From Voacanga thouarsii (lineage: Eukaryota > Streptophyta > Magnoliopsida > Gentianales > Apocynaceae): a DNA stretch of 64,000 nucleotides. The first letter of the stretch is position 1; each line of letters begins with the position of its first letter. Positions 23,965-34,073 of this stretch are shown piece by piece. The notes under the pieces are model-generated. The model was not told the origin of the DNA and ran no database searches. It worked only from the letters and a program-made list of their open reading frames with translations. The DNA is taken from contig JANUWF010000008.1 of NCBI GenBank assembly GCA_026120185.1, forward strand, positions 1,984,001-2,048,000, in the 5' to 3' direction. Position numbers and translations under genes: made by a program.

Positions 23965-24350
23965 ATTAAAAAAAATGATGGTCATAACCATAATTTTATC
24001 TAAGTATAAATGATGGTACTTTGACTTAATATGACGGTTTGGTATTTGTAAAAAGCCACAATTTAATTTTAAAAAATATTATTATTTTACACTAATACAA
24101 CCTAGAGCTAACCTAATACGATGGTTTTGTGAAACCGTTGTATTTGGTGAATATATTACAACGGTTGAATAGAACCGTCGTATTTGTGCAAACTAATACA
24201 ATGATTAAACTAAAACCGTCGTATAACCTAATTAATATGACGGTTTCACAACCGTCGTAACCGTCGTATAAAGGGATCTATTACGATGATTTTGAGACCA
24301 TCGTAATATTGTCCGTCGTGTTTACCCCCCCCCCCCCTTTTTTTGCAGTG
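23965..24350 (-). repeat. CACTA 5' subterminal repeats
   Basis: Repeated CCGTCGTATTTG, ACGGTTTTG and CGATGGTTTTG motifs in both orientations, ending in a C-run and TTTTTTTGCAGTG at the terminus. The motif family matches the left end but lacks most of the TGTCGCAATTA flavour. Confidence 0.85.
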
Positions 24351-24353
24351 AAC
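24351..24353. repeat. CACTA target-site duplication AAC, right copy
   Basis: It follows the right terminus GCAGTG and matches 13597-13599. Confidence 0.88.
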
Positions 24354-25070
24354 ACCTTAAAAACTAGCTAACATTTCTTGCCCTATTGCTGTAAAAATTC
24401 TGTAAGAATTTGAGAGAAGTTATTGGTCAAATGTTGATGCTTGAGGAAGTCTTTGATAAATTCTTGATTGGATATATCTACTAAGGTGTTGTTAAAGAGT
24501 CTATTTGAATTGGATTATATTACATAGCCTTGGATATGTAAATTACTCACTAAAACTACTTAAACTCTTACCTTATCTATGCGGGAATTTTGGTTTCCTT
24601 ATGTGTAGTTGCTTTGAATGAATTCTTTTTTCTATGTTGAATAGTTTTGTATAAGAAGAAAGGGGCTACAATATGACGTGTTATTTTGGGTTGAGGTTAT
24701 TTGAAATGTTCGAAGTTTATCAAAGCTAGAATTTTGATTTCGTTATGGGTAGTTGCTTTGAATTAATTCTTCTTGCTATGTTGGACAATTTTGTATAGGA
24801 AAAGAGGGGCTACAATATGACGTGTTGCTTTGGGTTGAGGTCATTTGAAATGTTCGAATTCTACTTAGAGTTGGAGAAAAATGATTTCATTATGATTTAA
24901 GACATGAAGGCATGATGTTTACAAAATTCTTCAAGTGCTTTTCTAGAATTGGTAATAATTAAACTAAACCCTATTATATGTTATCCACAGAGGTTTACTA
25001 TGAAATGAATACTTACTTTTACACCTACAAAAATGATTTGGAAATGTACAACAATCATGTTAATGACATT
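24354..25070 (+). other. Intron-like sequence resumed after the CACTA insertion; 144-bp direct duplication
   Basis: This continues the sequence left of 13597. No exon is seen. A direct duplication with a period of about 144 bp covers 24585-24728 and 24729-24872 (both contain GGGGCTACAATATGACGTGT and GGTTGAGGT-ATTTGAAATG). The sequence runs into the composite tandem array at 25071. Confidence 0.6.
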
Positions 25071-25089
25071 GGTCTTTGTCAATACAATA

Positions 25090-25275
25090 TGTTATTGAAT
25101 TGCTAATTGATTCAGGTTTTCTTGGATGCAATTTATGGTCACTCCTTAACAGTAAATATAAATTTCATCCTGTTGATTTTGAACTATTGGCTAATGCTCT
25201 TTGATTGTCCTATTGTCCTTCATATGCAAGTTGCTTATGGCATTTTGAAATATATTAAGCAATCTCCGGGCCTTT
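25090..25275 (+). pseudogene. Copia reverse transcriptase C-terminal fragment, unit 1
   Basis: On the + strand and across frames this reads ELLIDSGFLGCNLWSLL, then DFELLANAL and LHMQVAYGILKYIKQSPG. These resemble the end of Copia RT, where LLxDTGxLGCKPxxTPM and the HMxAAxRVLRYLKGTPGxG block occur. The catalytic YVDD box is absent, and stops and frameshifts are present. The same fragment recurs in the other units at about 26835-27025, 28610-28803 and 30345-30530. Confidence 0.6.
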
Positions 25276-25518
25276 AATGTGTGCTTTTTATTTTTATATT
25301 GTAAGGGACGATTTCTTGATGACGTAGGCGAACAGAGAAAGGATTCCCAAGAGTCCCAAAAGGTAATATCAAAGAGACGACTGCCATGACACACCTGAAA
25401 ATTATTAGTAAATAGATATTGTAGAAATATCTCTGTAATTTTTTTGTAAACCTTTTTGGTATTATATTTTGTTTCCAATGTTTTGTAATGTTACAGATTT
25501 TATTAGGATTATTGAATA

Positions 25519-26221
25519 TACTATTATTTTTGTCTCTAAAATAGAATCGCATATTTTTATCTCTAATTTTTGTCTCTATGTTCTATCAAAGAAGAGTCAG
25601 AGTGGAGACGAAAAAATGGTATCGAAGATAGTGGCAAACAAATTGGTCTCCAATTTTTGTTTCTAAATGGAAACAAATGATAATTTTGATTGGTCTAAAA
25701 AATTTATCTCTAAATCAAGTCAAAATAGTGACACAAACAAGTCCCTATGTTGGGGACAAAATATTTCAAATTCATTTGTAATCATTGACGGAAGAATTGG
25801 TCTCCATTTTTTTGTTTCTAAATGGAGACAAAAAATTATTTTGGTTGGTCTAAAAAATTTGTCACCAAATAGAGTTAAAATAGCGACAAAAAGTTTGTTC
25901 TATTTTAGAGACAAAAGATTTTATGTTCGTCTCTACGTTAGAGACGGCTTAGAGACGAAAATTTCTACTCTAACGAAGCGTTGCCTTTTTTGTTTGACCT
26001 GATAATTTAGAAACGGACACTAATATTTTAGAGACGAATTATTTCTGTTTCTAAATTTCAGCTACCAATATTTCTATTTGTCTCTAATTAGAGATAGCCT
26101 TTTTAGATAGAGACCACCCCCCTTTTGTCTCCATTTCGTCTCTAATGTCAATTGAGAGACGAAATCCAGTGTTTAGAGACGAAATTTTTCGTCTCTAAAA
26201 GGCAGTTTTCTTTTAGCGTAG
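25519..26221. mobile_element. Small non-autonomous CACTA-like element, unit 1
   Basis: About 700 bp densely packed with GTCTCTAAA and its complement TTTAGAGAC, ending GGCAGTTTTCTTTTAGCGTAG. In unit 4 the same end reads TTTTCCCATAGTG, the complement of CACTATGGGAAAA. The left end is near TACTATTATTTTTGTCTC. There is no coding capacity. The motif differs from that of the 13600-24350 element, so it is a different CACTA family. Sequence ends are eroded and no clean 3-bp duplication can be asserted. Confidence 0.6.
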
Positions 26222-26575
26222 AAAGGATAAAGTGAAGAATGAGATTATTCAAAAAAAATTGGGAGTGGCATCCATTGAAGACATGATGAGAGAACCATTT
26301 GCGATGGTTTGGACATATACAGAGAATATCGAAGAATGACCCTATTAGGAGAATTGAGAGATGGAGGCAAGATAGGTTGGATAGAGGTAGAGGCAGGTCT
26401 AAGAAGATATGGATAGGGGTGATTATAAGAGATATTTCTCTATTAGATTTGGATAAGAGTATGGCAGTAGATAGAAAGAAGATGATTCATGTGGATGACT
26501 ACACGTGGTCTTGTATTGGTCCATATAATCGACTCCAAGTTACTTGGGACTAAGGCATTGTTTGTTGTTATTGTT
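26222..26575 (+). pseudogene. LINE ORF2 C-terminal fragment and 3' end, unit 1
   Basis: The frame reads VASIED-MMREP, then WFGHIQRISKNDPIRRIERW, GRGRSKKIWIGVI and LLDLDKSMAVDRKK, then CCAAGTTACTTGGGACTAAGG and a TTG-rich tail. This is the well-known C-terminal part of plant LINE ORF2 (MRENRLRWFGHVQRRP type) with an RTE-like (TTG)n 3' end. It is truncated at its 5' side by the CACTA-like element. Confidence 0.78.
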
Positions 26576-27283
26576 GGCATCTACAAGAGAGAAAAACAAT
26601 GTTAAGCGAATTAAAAAAAGAATACAAGAATAAAAAATCTTTATCCTTTTTTTTAAAAATATTATCAAGTGAGAAGAAAATCAAAATAAGGAATGCACGT
26701 GTCCAAAATTGGTTGCATTCATGAGTGAAAAAAAAGTCCTAGTTTGCTACCCAATTTGTAGTAGTTTAGACAAATACAAGATACATGAAATTTGAAATTG
26801 TTTATATATATCAATTGGTTTTTGCCAACACAATATACTCTTGAATTACTAACTGATTCAGGTTATCTTAGATGCAATTTATGGTCACTCCTGTTAACAG
26901 TAAATATAAATTTCATCTTGTTGATTTTGGACTATTGGCTAGTGCTCTTTGATTGTCCTACTACCCTTCACATGAAAGTTGCTTATGGCGTTTTGAAATA
27001 TAATAAGCAATCTCTGGGAATTTAATGTGGGTTTTTTATTTTTATATTGTAAGAGACGATTTCTTGATAATGTACGCGAACAGAGAAAGGATTCCAAGAT
27101 TCCCAAGATGCAACATCAAAGATATTTACTGGCCATGAAAGATAATGGCCATGACACACCTGAAGATGATGAGTAAATAGATATTGTAGTAATATCTCTA
27201 TAATTTTTTTTGTAGACCTTTTTCGTACCATATTTTGTTTCTAATATTTTGTACTGTTATACATTTTATTAGCATTATTGAAT

Positions 27284-27979
27284 ATACAATCATTTTTATC
27301 TCCAAAATAGAATCACATATTTTTGTCTCTAATTTTTGTCTCTATGTTCTATCAAAGTAGAGTAGAGTAAAGATGAAAAATGGTCTCCAAGATAGTGATG
27401 GACAAATTGGTCTCTAATTTTTGTTTCTAAATGGAGGCAAAAGATAATTTTGATTTATCTAAAAAATTTCTCTCTAAATCGGGTTAAAATAGTGACAAAA
27501 CCGGTCTCTATGTAAGAGACCCAATATTTCAAATCTGTCTCTAATAAGTGATAGAAGAATTGGTCTTCATTTTTTTGTTTCTAAATAAGGACAAAAAATT
27601 ATTTTGGTTGGTCTAAATTTTTTTTCTCTAAATAGAGTCAAAATAGAGACAAAAAGTCTGTCTCTATTTTAGAGACAAAAAAATTTATGTCCATCTCTAC
27701 TTTAGAGACGACTTAGAGATGGAAATTTTAACTCTAATGAAGTGTTGACATTTTTGTTTGACCTGATAATTTAGAGACGAACACCAATATTTTAGAGACG
27801 TATTATTTCTATCTCTAAATTTTAGCGACTAATATTTCTGTTCGTCTTTAATTGGTGACACTCTTTTTAGAGACCCCACCCTTTTTGTTTCCATTTCATT
27901 TCTAATGTCAATTTAGAGACGAAATCCAGTGTTTAGAGACAAAAATTTTCCATCTCTAAAAGGCAGTTTTCCCGTAGTA
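27284..27979. mobile_element. Small non-autonomous CACTA-like element, unit 2
   Basis: Same GTCTCTAAA-rich element as in unit 1; the right end reads GGCAGTTTTCCCGTAGTA. No coding capacity. Confidence 0.6.
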
Positions 27980-28347
27980 TAAAAAGGATAAAGTAAGGAA
28001 TGAGATTATTCGGAAAAAAGTGGAAGTGGTATCCATTGAAGACAAGATGAGAGAAAACCGTGTGCGATGGTTTGAACATGTACAGAGAAGACCAAGGGGT
28101 GCCCCTATTAGGAGAATTAAGGGATGGAGGCAAGATAGGTTGGATATAGGTAGAGGTAGGCCTAAGAAGATGTGGATGAAGGTGATTATGAGATATATGC
28201 CTCTGTTGGATTTGGATGAGAGCATTATAGTAGATAGAAAGAAGTAGAAGGAGAGGATTCATATAGATGACCACACGTGGTCTTGTATTAGTTCTTGTAG
28301 CCGACTCCAAGTTACTTGGGACTAAGGCATAGTTGGTTGTTATTGTT
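27980..28347 (+). pseudogene. LINE ORF2 C-terminal fragment and 3' end, unit 2
   Basis: Best preserved of the four: KVRNEIIRKKVEVVSIEDKM, then WFEHVQRRPRGAPIRRIKGW, GRGRPKKMWMKVIM and LLDLDESIIVDRKK, followed by a stop and a further DDHTWSC-like segment and ACTTGGGACTAAGG. LINE ORF2 C-terminus; no endonuclease or RT domain present. Confidence 0.8.
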
Positions 28348-29042
28348 GGCATCTATAAGAGAGAAAAAAAATGTTAAGTGAATTAAAAAAATAATAATAC
28401 AAGAATAAAAAATCTTCATCTTTTCTTTAAAAAAAATTGTTTAGTGAGAAGAAAATCAAAATAAGGAATGCAAGTGTCCGAAATTGGTTGCATTCACGAG
28501 TGAAAATAAATGTCCTAGTTTGCTACCCAATTTTGTAGTTGTTTAGACAAGTATAAGATACATGAAATTTGAAATTGATTTTATATACCAATTGGTCTTT
28601 GGTAACACAATATGCTCTTGAATTGCTAATTGATTTAGGTTATATTGGATGCAATTTATGGTCACTCCTATTAACAGTAAATATAAATTTCATCTTGTTG
28701 ATTTTGGACTATTGCTAGTGCTCTTTGATTGCCCTACTGCCCTTCATATGCAAGTTGCTTATGGTGTTCTGAAATATATTAAGCAATCTCTGAGTCTTTA
28801 ATGTGTGCTTTTTGTTTTTATATTGTAAGGGATGATTTCTTGATGATATACACGAATAGAGAAAGGATTCCCAAGAGTCCCAAGAGGCAACATCAAAGAG
28901 ATGAGGGCCATGACAAACCTGAAGATGTTTGAGTAAATAGAAATTGTAGTACTATCTCTGTAATTTTTGTGTAGACCTTTTTGGTACTATATTTTGTTTC
29001 TAATATTTTTTAATGTTACACATTTTATTAGGAGTATTGAAT

Positions 29043-29720
29043 ATACTATTACTTTTATCTCCAAAATAGAATCACATATTTTTGTATCTATATTCTATCA
29101 AAGTAGAGTCAAAGTGGAGACGAAAAAATGGTCTCTAAGATAGTGATGGACAAATTGGTCTCTAATTTTTTTTTTTTCTAGATAGAGACAAAAGATAATT
29201 TTGATTGATCTAAAAAAATTGTCTTTAAATCAAGTCAAAATAGTGACAAAAATCGGTCTCTTTGTTAGAGATAAAATATTTCAAATTCGTCTCTAATTAG
29301 CGACAGAAGAATTAGTCTCCATTTTTTTGTTTCTAAATGGAGACAAAAAATTATTTTGGTTGGTCTCAAAACTTTTTCTCCAAATAGTGACAAAAAGTCC
29401 ATCTCTATTTTAGAGACGAAATATTTTATGTCCGCCTCTACATTAGAGATGACTTAGACACAAAAATTTTGACTCTAACGAAGCTTTGACTTTTTTATTT
29501 GACCTGATAATTTAGAGACGGACACCAATATTTTAGAGACGAATTATTTCCGTCTCTAAATTTTAGCGACCAATATTTTTGTTCGTCTCTAATTAGAGAA
29601 GCCCATTTTAAAGACCACGCCCTTTTTGTCTCTGTTTCGTCTCTAATGCCAATTTAGAGACGAAATCTAGTGTTTAGAGACAAAATTTTTTTATCGCTAA
29701 AAGGCAGTTTTCTCATAGTA
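29043..29720. mobile_element. Small non-autonomous CACTA-like element, unit 3
   Basis: Same family as in units 1 and 2; the right end reads GGCAGTTTTCTCATAGTA. No coding capacity. Confidence 0.6.
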
Positions 29721-30076
29721 TAAAAGAGATAAAGTAAGGAATTAGATTATTCGAGAAAAAGTAAGAGTGGCATCCATTGAAGACAAGATGAGAGAAAACC
29801 CTTTGCAAAGGTTTGGACATATACAGAGAAGATTAAAGGATGCCCCTATTAGGAGAATTAAGAGATAGGTTGGATATAGGTAGAGGTAGGCCTACGAAGA
29901 TGTGGATGGAGGTGATTATGAGAGATATATCTCTGTTGGATTTGGATGAGAGTATTACAGTAGATGGAAAGAAGTAGAAGGAGAGGATTCATGTGGATGA
30001 TCACACGTGGTTTTGTATTGGTTCATGTAGCCTACTCCAAGTCACTTGGGACTAAGGCATAATTTCGTGTTATTGT
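29721..30076 (+). pseudogene. LINE ORF2 C-terminal fragment and 3' end, unit 3
   Basis: Same fragment as in unit 2 with a small internal deletion after RRIK (GGAGGCAAGAT missing) and frame damage. It ends ACTTGGGACTAAGG and a short TTG-rich tail. Confidence 0.72.
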
Positions 30077-30769
30077 TGGCATCTACAAGAGAGAAAAAAT
30101 GTTAAGTGAATTAAAAAAAAAGGAAACAAGAATAAAAAATCTTCATCTTTTCTTTAAAAAAAAATTGTTGAGTAAGAAGGAAATCAAAATAAGGAATGCA
30201 AGTATTCGAAATTGGTTGCATTCATGAGTGAAAATAAAAGACTTAGTTTGCTACCCAATTTGTAGTAGTTTAGACAAGTATCAAATACATGAAATTTGAA
30301 ATTGGTTATATACACCAATTGTTCTTTGCCAACACAATATACTCTTGAATTGCTAACTATTTCAGGTTATCTTTGATGCAATTTATTGTCACTCCTATTA
30401 ACAGTAAATATAAATTTCATCTTGTTGATTTTGAACTATTGGCTAATGCTCTTTAATTGTCCTACTGCCCTTCATATGCAAGTTGCTTATGGCATTCTAA
30501 AGTATATTAAGCAATCTCCGGGTCTTTAATGTGTGCCTTTTGTTTTTATATTGCAAGGGACAATTTCTTGATGATGTACGCAAATAGAGAAAGGATTCCT
30601 AAGAGTCCCAGGAAGCAACATCAAAGAGATGAGGGCCATGACAAACCTGAAGATGTTGAGTAAATAGAAATTGTAATAATATCTTTGTAATTTGTTGTAG
30701 ACCTTTTTAGTACTATATTTTGCTTCTAATGTTTTGTAATGTTGCATATTTTATTAGGATTATTGAATA

Positions 30770-31467
30770 TACTATTATTTTTGTCTCTAAAATAGAATCA
30801 CATACTTTTGTCTCTAATTTTTATCTCTATGTTCTATCAAAGTAGAGTTAGAGTGGAGACGAAAAAATGGTCTCCAGGATAGTGACGGACAAATTGTTCT
30901 CCAATTTTTGTTTCTAATTGGAGACAAAAGATAATTTTGATTGGTCTAAAAAATTTGTCTCTAAATTGAGTCAAAATAGTGACAAAAATCGGTTTCTATG
31001 TTAGAGACAAAATATTTCAAATTCGTCTCTAATCTGTGACTAGAGAATTAGTCTCCATTTTTTTTGTTTCTAAGTGGAGACAAAAAATTATTTTGGTTGG
31101 TCTCAAAAATTTGTCTCCAAATAGAGTCAAAATAGTGACAAAAAGTCTGTCTCTATTTTAGCAATGAAATATTTTATATCCGTCTCTATATTAGAGGCAG
31201 TTTAGAGATGAAAATTTTGACTCTAACGAAGTATTGACTTTTTGTTTGACTTGATAATTTAGAGAGGGACACTAATATTTTAGAGACGAATTATTTCTGT
31301 CTCTAAATTTTAGTGACCAATATTTCGGTTCGTCTCTAATTAGAGATGTCCCTTTTAGAGACCATGCCCCTTTTGTCTCCGTTTCATCTCTAACGTCAAT
31401 TGAGAGATGAAATCCAGTGTTTAGAGACGAAATTTTTTCGTCTCTAAAAGGCAATTTTCCCATAGTG
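30770..31467. mobile_element. Small non-autonomous CACTA-like element, unit 4
   Basis: Same family; this copy keeps the clearest terminus, CATAGTG at 31461-31467, the complement of CACTATG. The left end is near TACTATTATTTTTGTCTC. Confidence 0.62.
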
Positions 31468-31583
31468 TAGAAAAGATAAAGTAAGGAATGAGATTATTCG
31501 GGAAAAAGTGGAAGTGGCGTCCATTAAAGATAAGATGAGAGAAAATCGTCTGTGATAGCTTGGATATATGCATATAAGACCGA
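31468..31583 (+). pseudogene. LINE ORF2 fragment, unit 4, truncated at the Copia junction
   Basis: Begins as in units 2 and 3 (GGAATGAGATTATTCGGGAAAA) and stops near 31583, where Copia reverse-transcriptase sequence begins on the other strand. The LINE tail is missing, so the array was cut here. Confidence 0.65.
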
Positions 31584-31800
31584 GTGATTTCCATCTATGT
31601 CGGTTTTCTTTTTGAAAATCCATTTGCACTTTATGGGTTTTATCCCTTTGGGTCAATCAACTAAAGTCCAATCTTGGTTGTCATACATAGAACCCATTTT
31701 TGACTTCATTGCTTTAAGCCATTTGTCAGATTCTAAACTTTCTAGAACTTCCTTGTAGATGGTAGGCTCATCTTCTTCTATAAGCAACATGCCGTTATGG
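31584..31800 (-). pseudogene. Copia 1 reverse transcriptase, N-terminal piece
   Basis: On the - strand this reads KWLKAMKSKMGSMYDNQD-like sequence followed by GIKPIKCKWIFKKKTDIDGN, the entry motif of Copia RT (GxKPIGCKWIFKxKxDxDGN). It ends within a few codons at the truncation point, so no polymerase active site remains. Confidence 0.75.
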
Positions 31801-31969
31801 TCACTAATGAGAAATTAATATCTTTCAGGTGCCACACGTATCCAACTTGACCTATGAGATTCTAATTTATTAGAAAGTTCATCTATTTTGTCAATAAACT
31901 CGGGATAAACTAGTTGATCATTGTTTGTTTATTCTTCTTAATCTTAATTTAGTTCAATTGTATGAATTC

Positions 31970-32830
31970 ATTCTGTAAGAAAATAGTATGCATAGAAATA
32001 AACACTTTATTTTCAGAAGGGAGATAGAAACAATATCTATGAAAGTCTTTTGGATGTCTAACAAACAACTACTTATCAGACTTATTATCTAATTTGTCTG
32101 ATATTTTCCTCTTCACATAAGCAGGACACCTCCAAATTCTCAAATAAGTTAATTTTGGTTTTTTACCAAAGAATACTCATCTTGGATAGTATCAACCGTT
32201 TTTTTATGGAACTCTATTTAAAATATAAGTAGCAGTTTCTAGTGTATATCCCCAAAATGATTTGAGTAAGTCTACAAAAGCCATCATGTTTTGAACCATA
32301 TATAATAAAGTTTGATTCTTTTTTTTCAGATACACCGTTATGTTAAGGTGTATACGGTAGAGTTTATTAAGATTATATCCTATTATCTCTAAGATAACTT
32401 TAAAACTCCTTACTTAAGTATTCACTTATCGAATCTTAGAGTTTTAATACTTTGACCAAGTTGTTTCCCTACTTCATTCCTAAATTCTTGGAATTTGTCA
32501 AAAGTCTCAGATATTTTATTTCATTAAATGCAAATACCCAAATTAAGGATAGTTATCAATAAAGATTATGAATTATTGATAACCCCCTCTTGCTTGCAAT
32601 GTTATTGGTCACATACTCACTATGTATTAGTTTCAATAATTTTTTAGCCCTTTCTCTTTTCTTAGAAAAAGAGGTCTTAGTTATTTTACCGAACAAACAT
32701 GATTACATGTATTATATGATTCATAATAAAATGAACCTAGGTCACCAAGCTTGTATAACTTGGAAATATGATTCTTGTTTACATGGCCTAAATGACAATG
32801 CCATAAGTAAGATGGTTTGTGTTATTTTTA
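31970..32830 (-). pseudogene. Copia 1 integrase remnants
   Basis: The end of the integrase region is readable on the - strand: LRIWRCPAYVKRKISDKLDN, then FVRHPKDFHRYCFYLPSENK and VFISMHTIFLQNEFI. This matches the Copia integrase C-terminal block (LRVWGCPAYVKR ... GYYFYxPxExKVFVSRxxxFLExEF). The catalytic DDE part further right (32250-32830) is too broken by frameshifts to give residues. Confidence 0.65.
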
Positions 32831-32854
32831 TTTTTTATTGCTCATGTTGAGAAC

Positions 32855-33250
32855 TTAATTATTTATGTCTAAAACATACAAACCATTCATCAAAGTCACA
32901 GTATCATAATGGATATCATTTAATGAAAAAGAACAACTTGTATTCTTAAAAATTAAATGAAAACCATCCAAGTCTAAACAAGAAACTGAGACAATATTCT
33001 TTAATAAAACGAGAACATAATAACAATTTGTAAGTTCTCGAATCAATACAAAAGATAAATATAGATGATAAATCCCCACAGCAAGTGCAGCAACATTTGC
33101 TCTATCTATAGCACGTAGGCCCACATCACCTTCCTCTAATTTCTTATTGCTCTTTAGTCCCTGCAAATTATTGCACAAATGAGATCCACATCCGATATCT
33201 AATACCCATATCTCATTACTAAAAGTAGAATTGATCTCAATCATAAACAT
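32855..33250 (-). pseudogene. Copia 1 aspartic protease
   Basis: 131 residues are open on the - strand. The motif EIWVLDIGCGSHLCNNLQGL carries the Copia protease site; the usual D-S/T-G is altered to D-I-G, so the catalytic triplet is damaged. It continues with LRAIDRANVAALAVG and LVLLKNIVSVSCLDLDG, as expected for the GxxxxVxxxG and LxNVLYVPxLxxNLISV blocks. It overlaps the end of the gag frame, consistent with one original gag-pol frame shifted by mutation. Confidence 0.75.
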
Positions 33251-34073
33251 ACCAAGAGTAGAAGTAGAAGTGCTTATAAGCTTTTCCTTCTCCTTTTTTT
33301 TCCTTGACAGTCTCTAGGTAGCTTTTGCAATTGCTCTTCCAATAACCCATTTTACCACAATTGTGACATAGTTTTTTGGTAGTTGTCTCCTTCTTCTTCA
33401 CACCACCTTTAGACTTGGTTAGATTCTTCTTCTTTTTCTTAGAAATATTTTTCTTCTTATAAGAAGAATCAACCAACAAGACAGCATTGTTTTCTTTCTT
33501 CATAGAAGACTTCACAGTTTTGAGAAAATTGATCAACTCAGGTATAGTGGTTTTAATCTTATTCATTTAGTAGTTCATCGCAAATTGTGAAAAATTAGCT
33601 AGCAAAGATTGAAGAATTATATCTATACTTAATTCGTGATCCATTGTAAAACTAACTGATCCAAACTTCTCGATTAATCATTGCATTTTTAGTCCATGAG
33701 TGGCCACATAAGTGCCTTTTACCATCTTAGAATGGAATAATTGCTTAGATATCTCATATCTCTCCATTCTAGCTTGCATATAAAAAAACTCTCTTAGATG
33801 GAAGATAATAGTATGAGCATCCAAATGCTCATGCTGTTTTCAAAGCTCATTGGTCATTGACACTAGCATGATACAAGATACTGTGTCACTACCCTCTTAA
33901 TGCTTTTTGTGGACTTTATGCTCTTCCACAGGAGTATTATCAATTGTAGGTAGTGGAATAGGAGTATCTAACACGTAGAACAACTTTTTCGATTTGAGAA
34001 TGATTCTCAAATTTCTATACCAGTCCAAGAAGTTTGTCTCCAAAATGCTACATAAGTTCAAATCTGTTGTCAT
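33237..34073 (-). pseudogene. Copia 1 gag with zinc knuckle
   Basis: The start is MMTTDLNLCSILETNFLDWY at 34073; the NFLDWYRNLRIILKS block matches plant Copia gag (NYLDWxRNLRIVLxxEK). A middle UBN2-like region (MVKGTYVATHGLKM) follows, then a lysine-rich linker and CHNCGKMGYWKSNC at about 33340, a CCHC zinc knuckle in which the His is replaced by Tyr. Several stops interrupt the frame between 34000 and 33570. Gag forms the particle that holds the RNA; this copy cannot make it whole. Confidence 0.8.

Larger units (their letters stand above)
13600..24350 (-). mobile_element. CACTA (En/Spm) DNA transposon, 10,751 bp, degenerate
   Basis: The left end reads CACTACTAAAAATTG; the right end, on the - strand, reads CACTGCAAAAAAAGG. 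Both ends are flanked by AAC. Arrays of short CGTCGTATTTG/CGACAGTT-type repeats fill about 480 bp inside the left terminus and about 380 bp inside the right. Between them, on the - strand, lie a TNP2-type transposase pseudogene followed by a TNPA-type pseudogene, the usual En/Spm order. The CACTA to CACTG change at one terminus and many stops suggest it is no longer active. It sits in intron 2 of the MKK6-like gene, antisense to it, and itself carries a hAT insertion. Confidence 0.93.
25071..31583 (+). repeat. Composite tandem array, four units of ~1.75 kb
   Basis: Corresponding points fall at 25071, 26817, 28594 and about 30320 (spacings 1746, 1777 and about 1726). Each unit carries a Copia RT C-terminal fragment, a linker with CGAACAGAGAAAGGATTCC, a ~0.7-kb CACTA-like element, a LINE 3' end and (units 1-3) an AT-rich spacer starting GGCATCTAC. 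Unit 1 lacks the leading spacer; unit 4 stops inside its LINE part at the junction with Copia 1. The same three fragments in the same order show that a nested composite was duplicated as a block, not inserted four times. Confidence 0.88.

Noticed and set aside
27933..28352. 139-residue frame on the - strand
   Set aside because: It is the antisense of the LINE ORF2 C-terminus at 27980-28347, which is the conserved strand.
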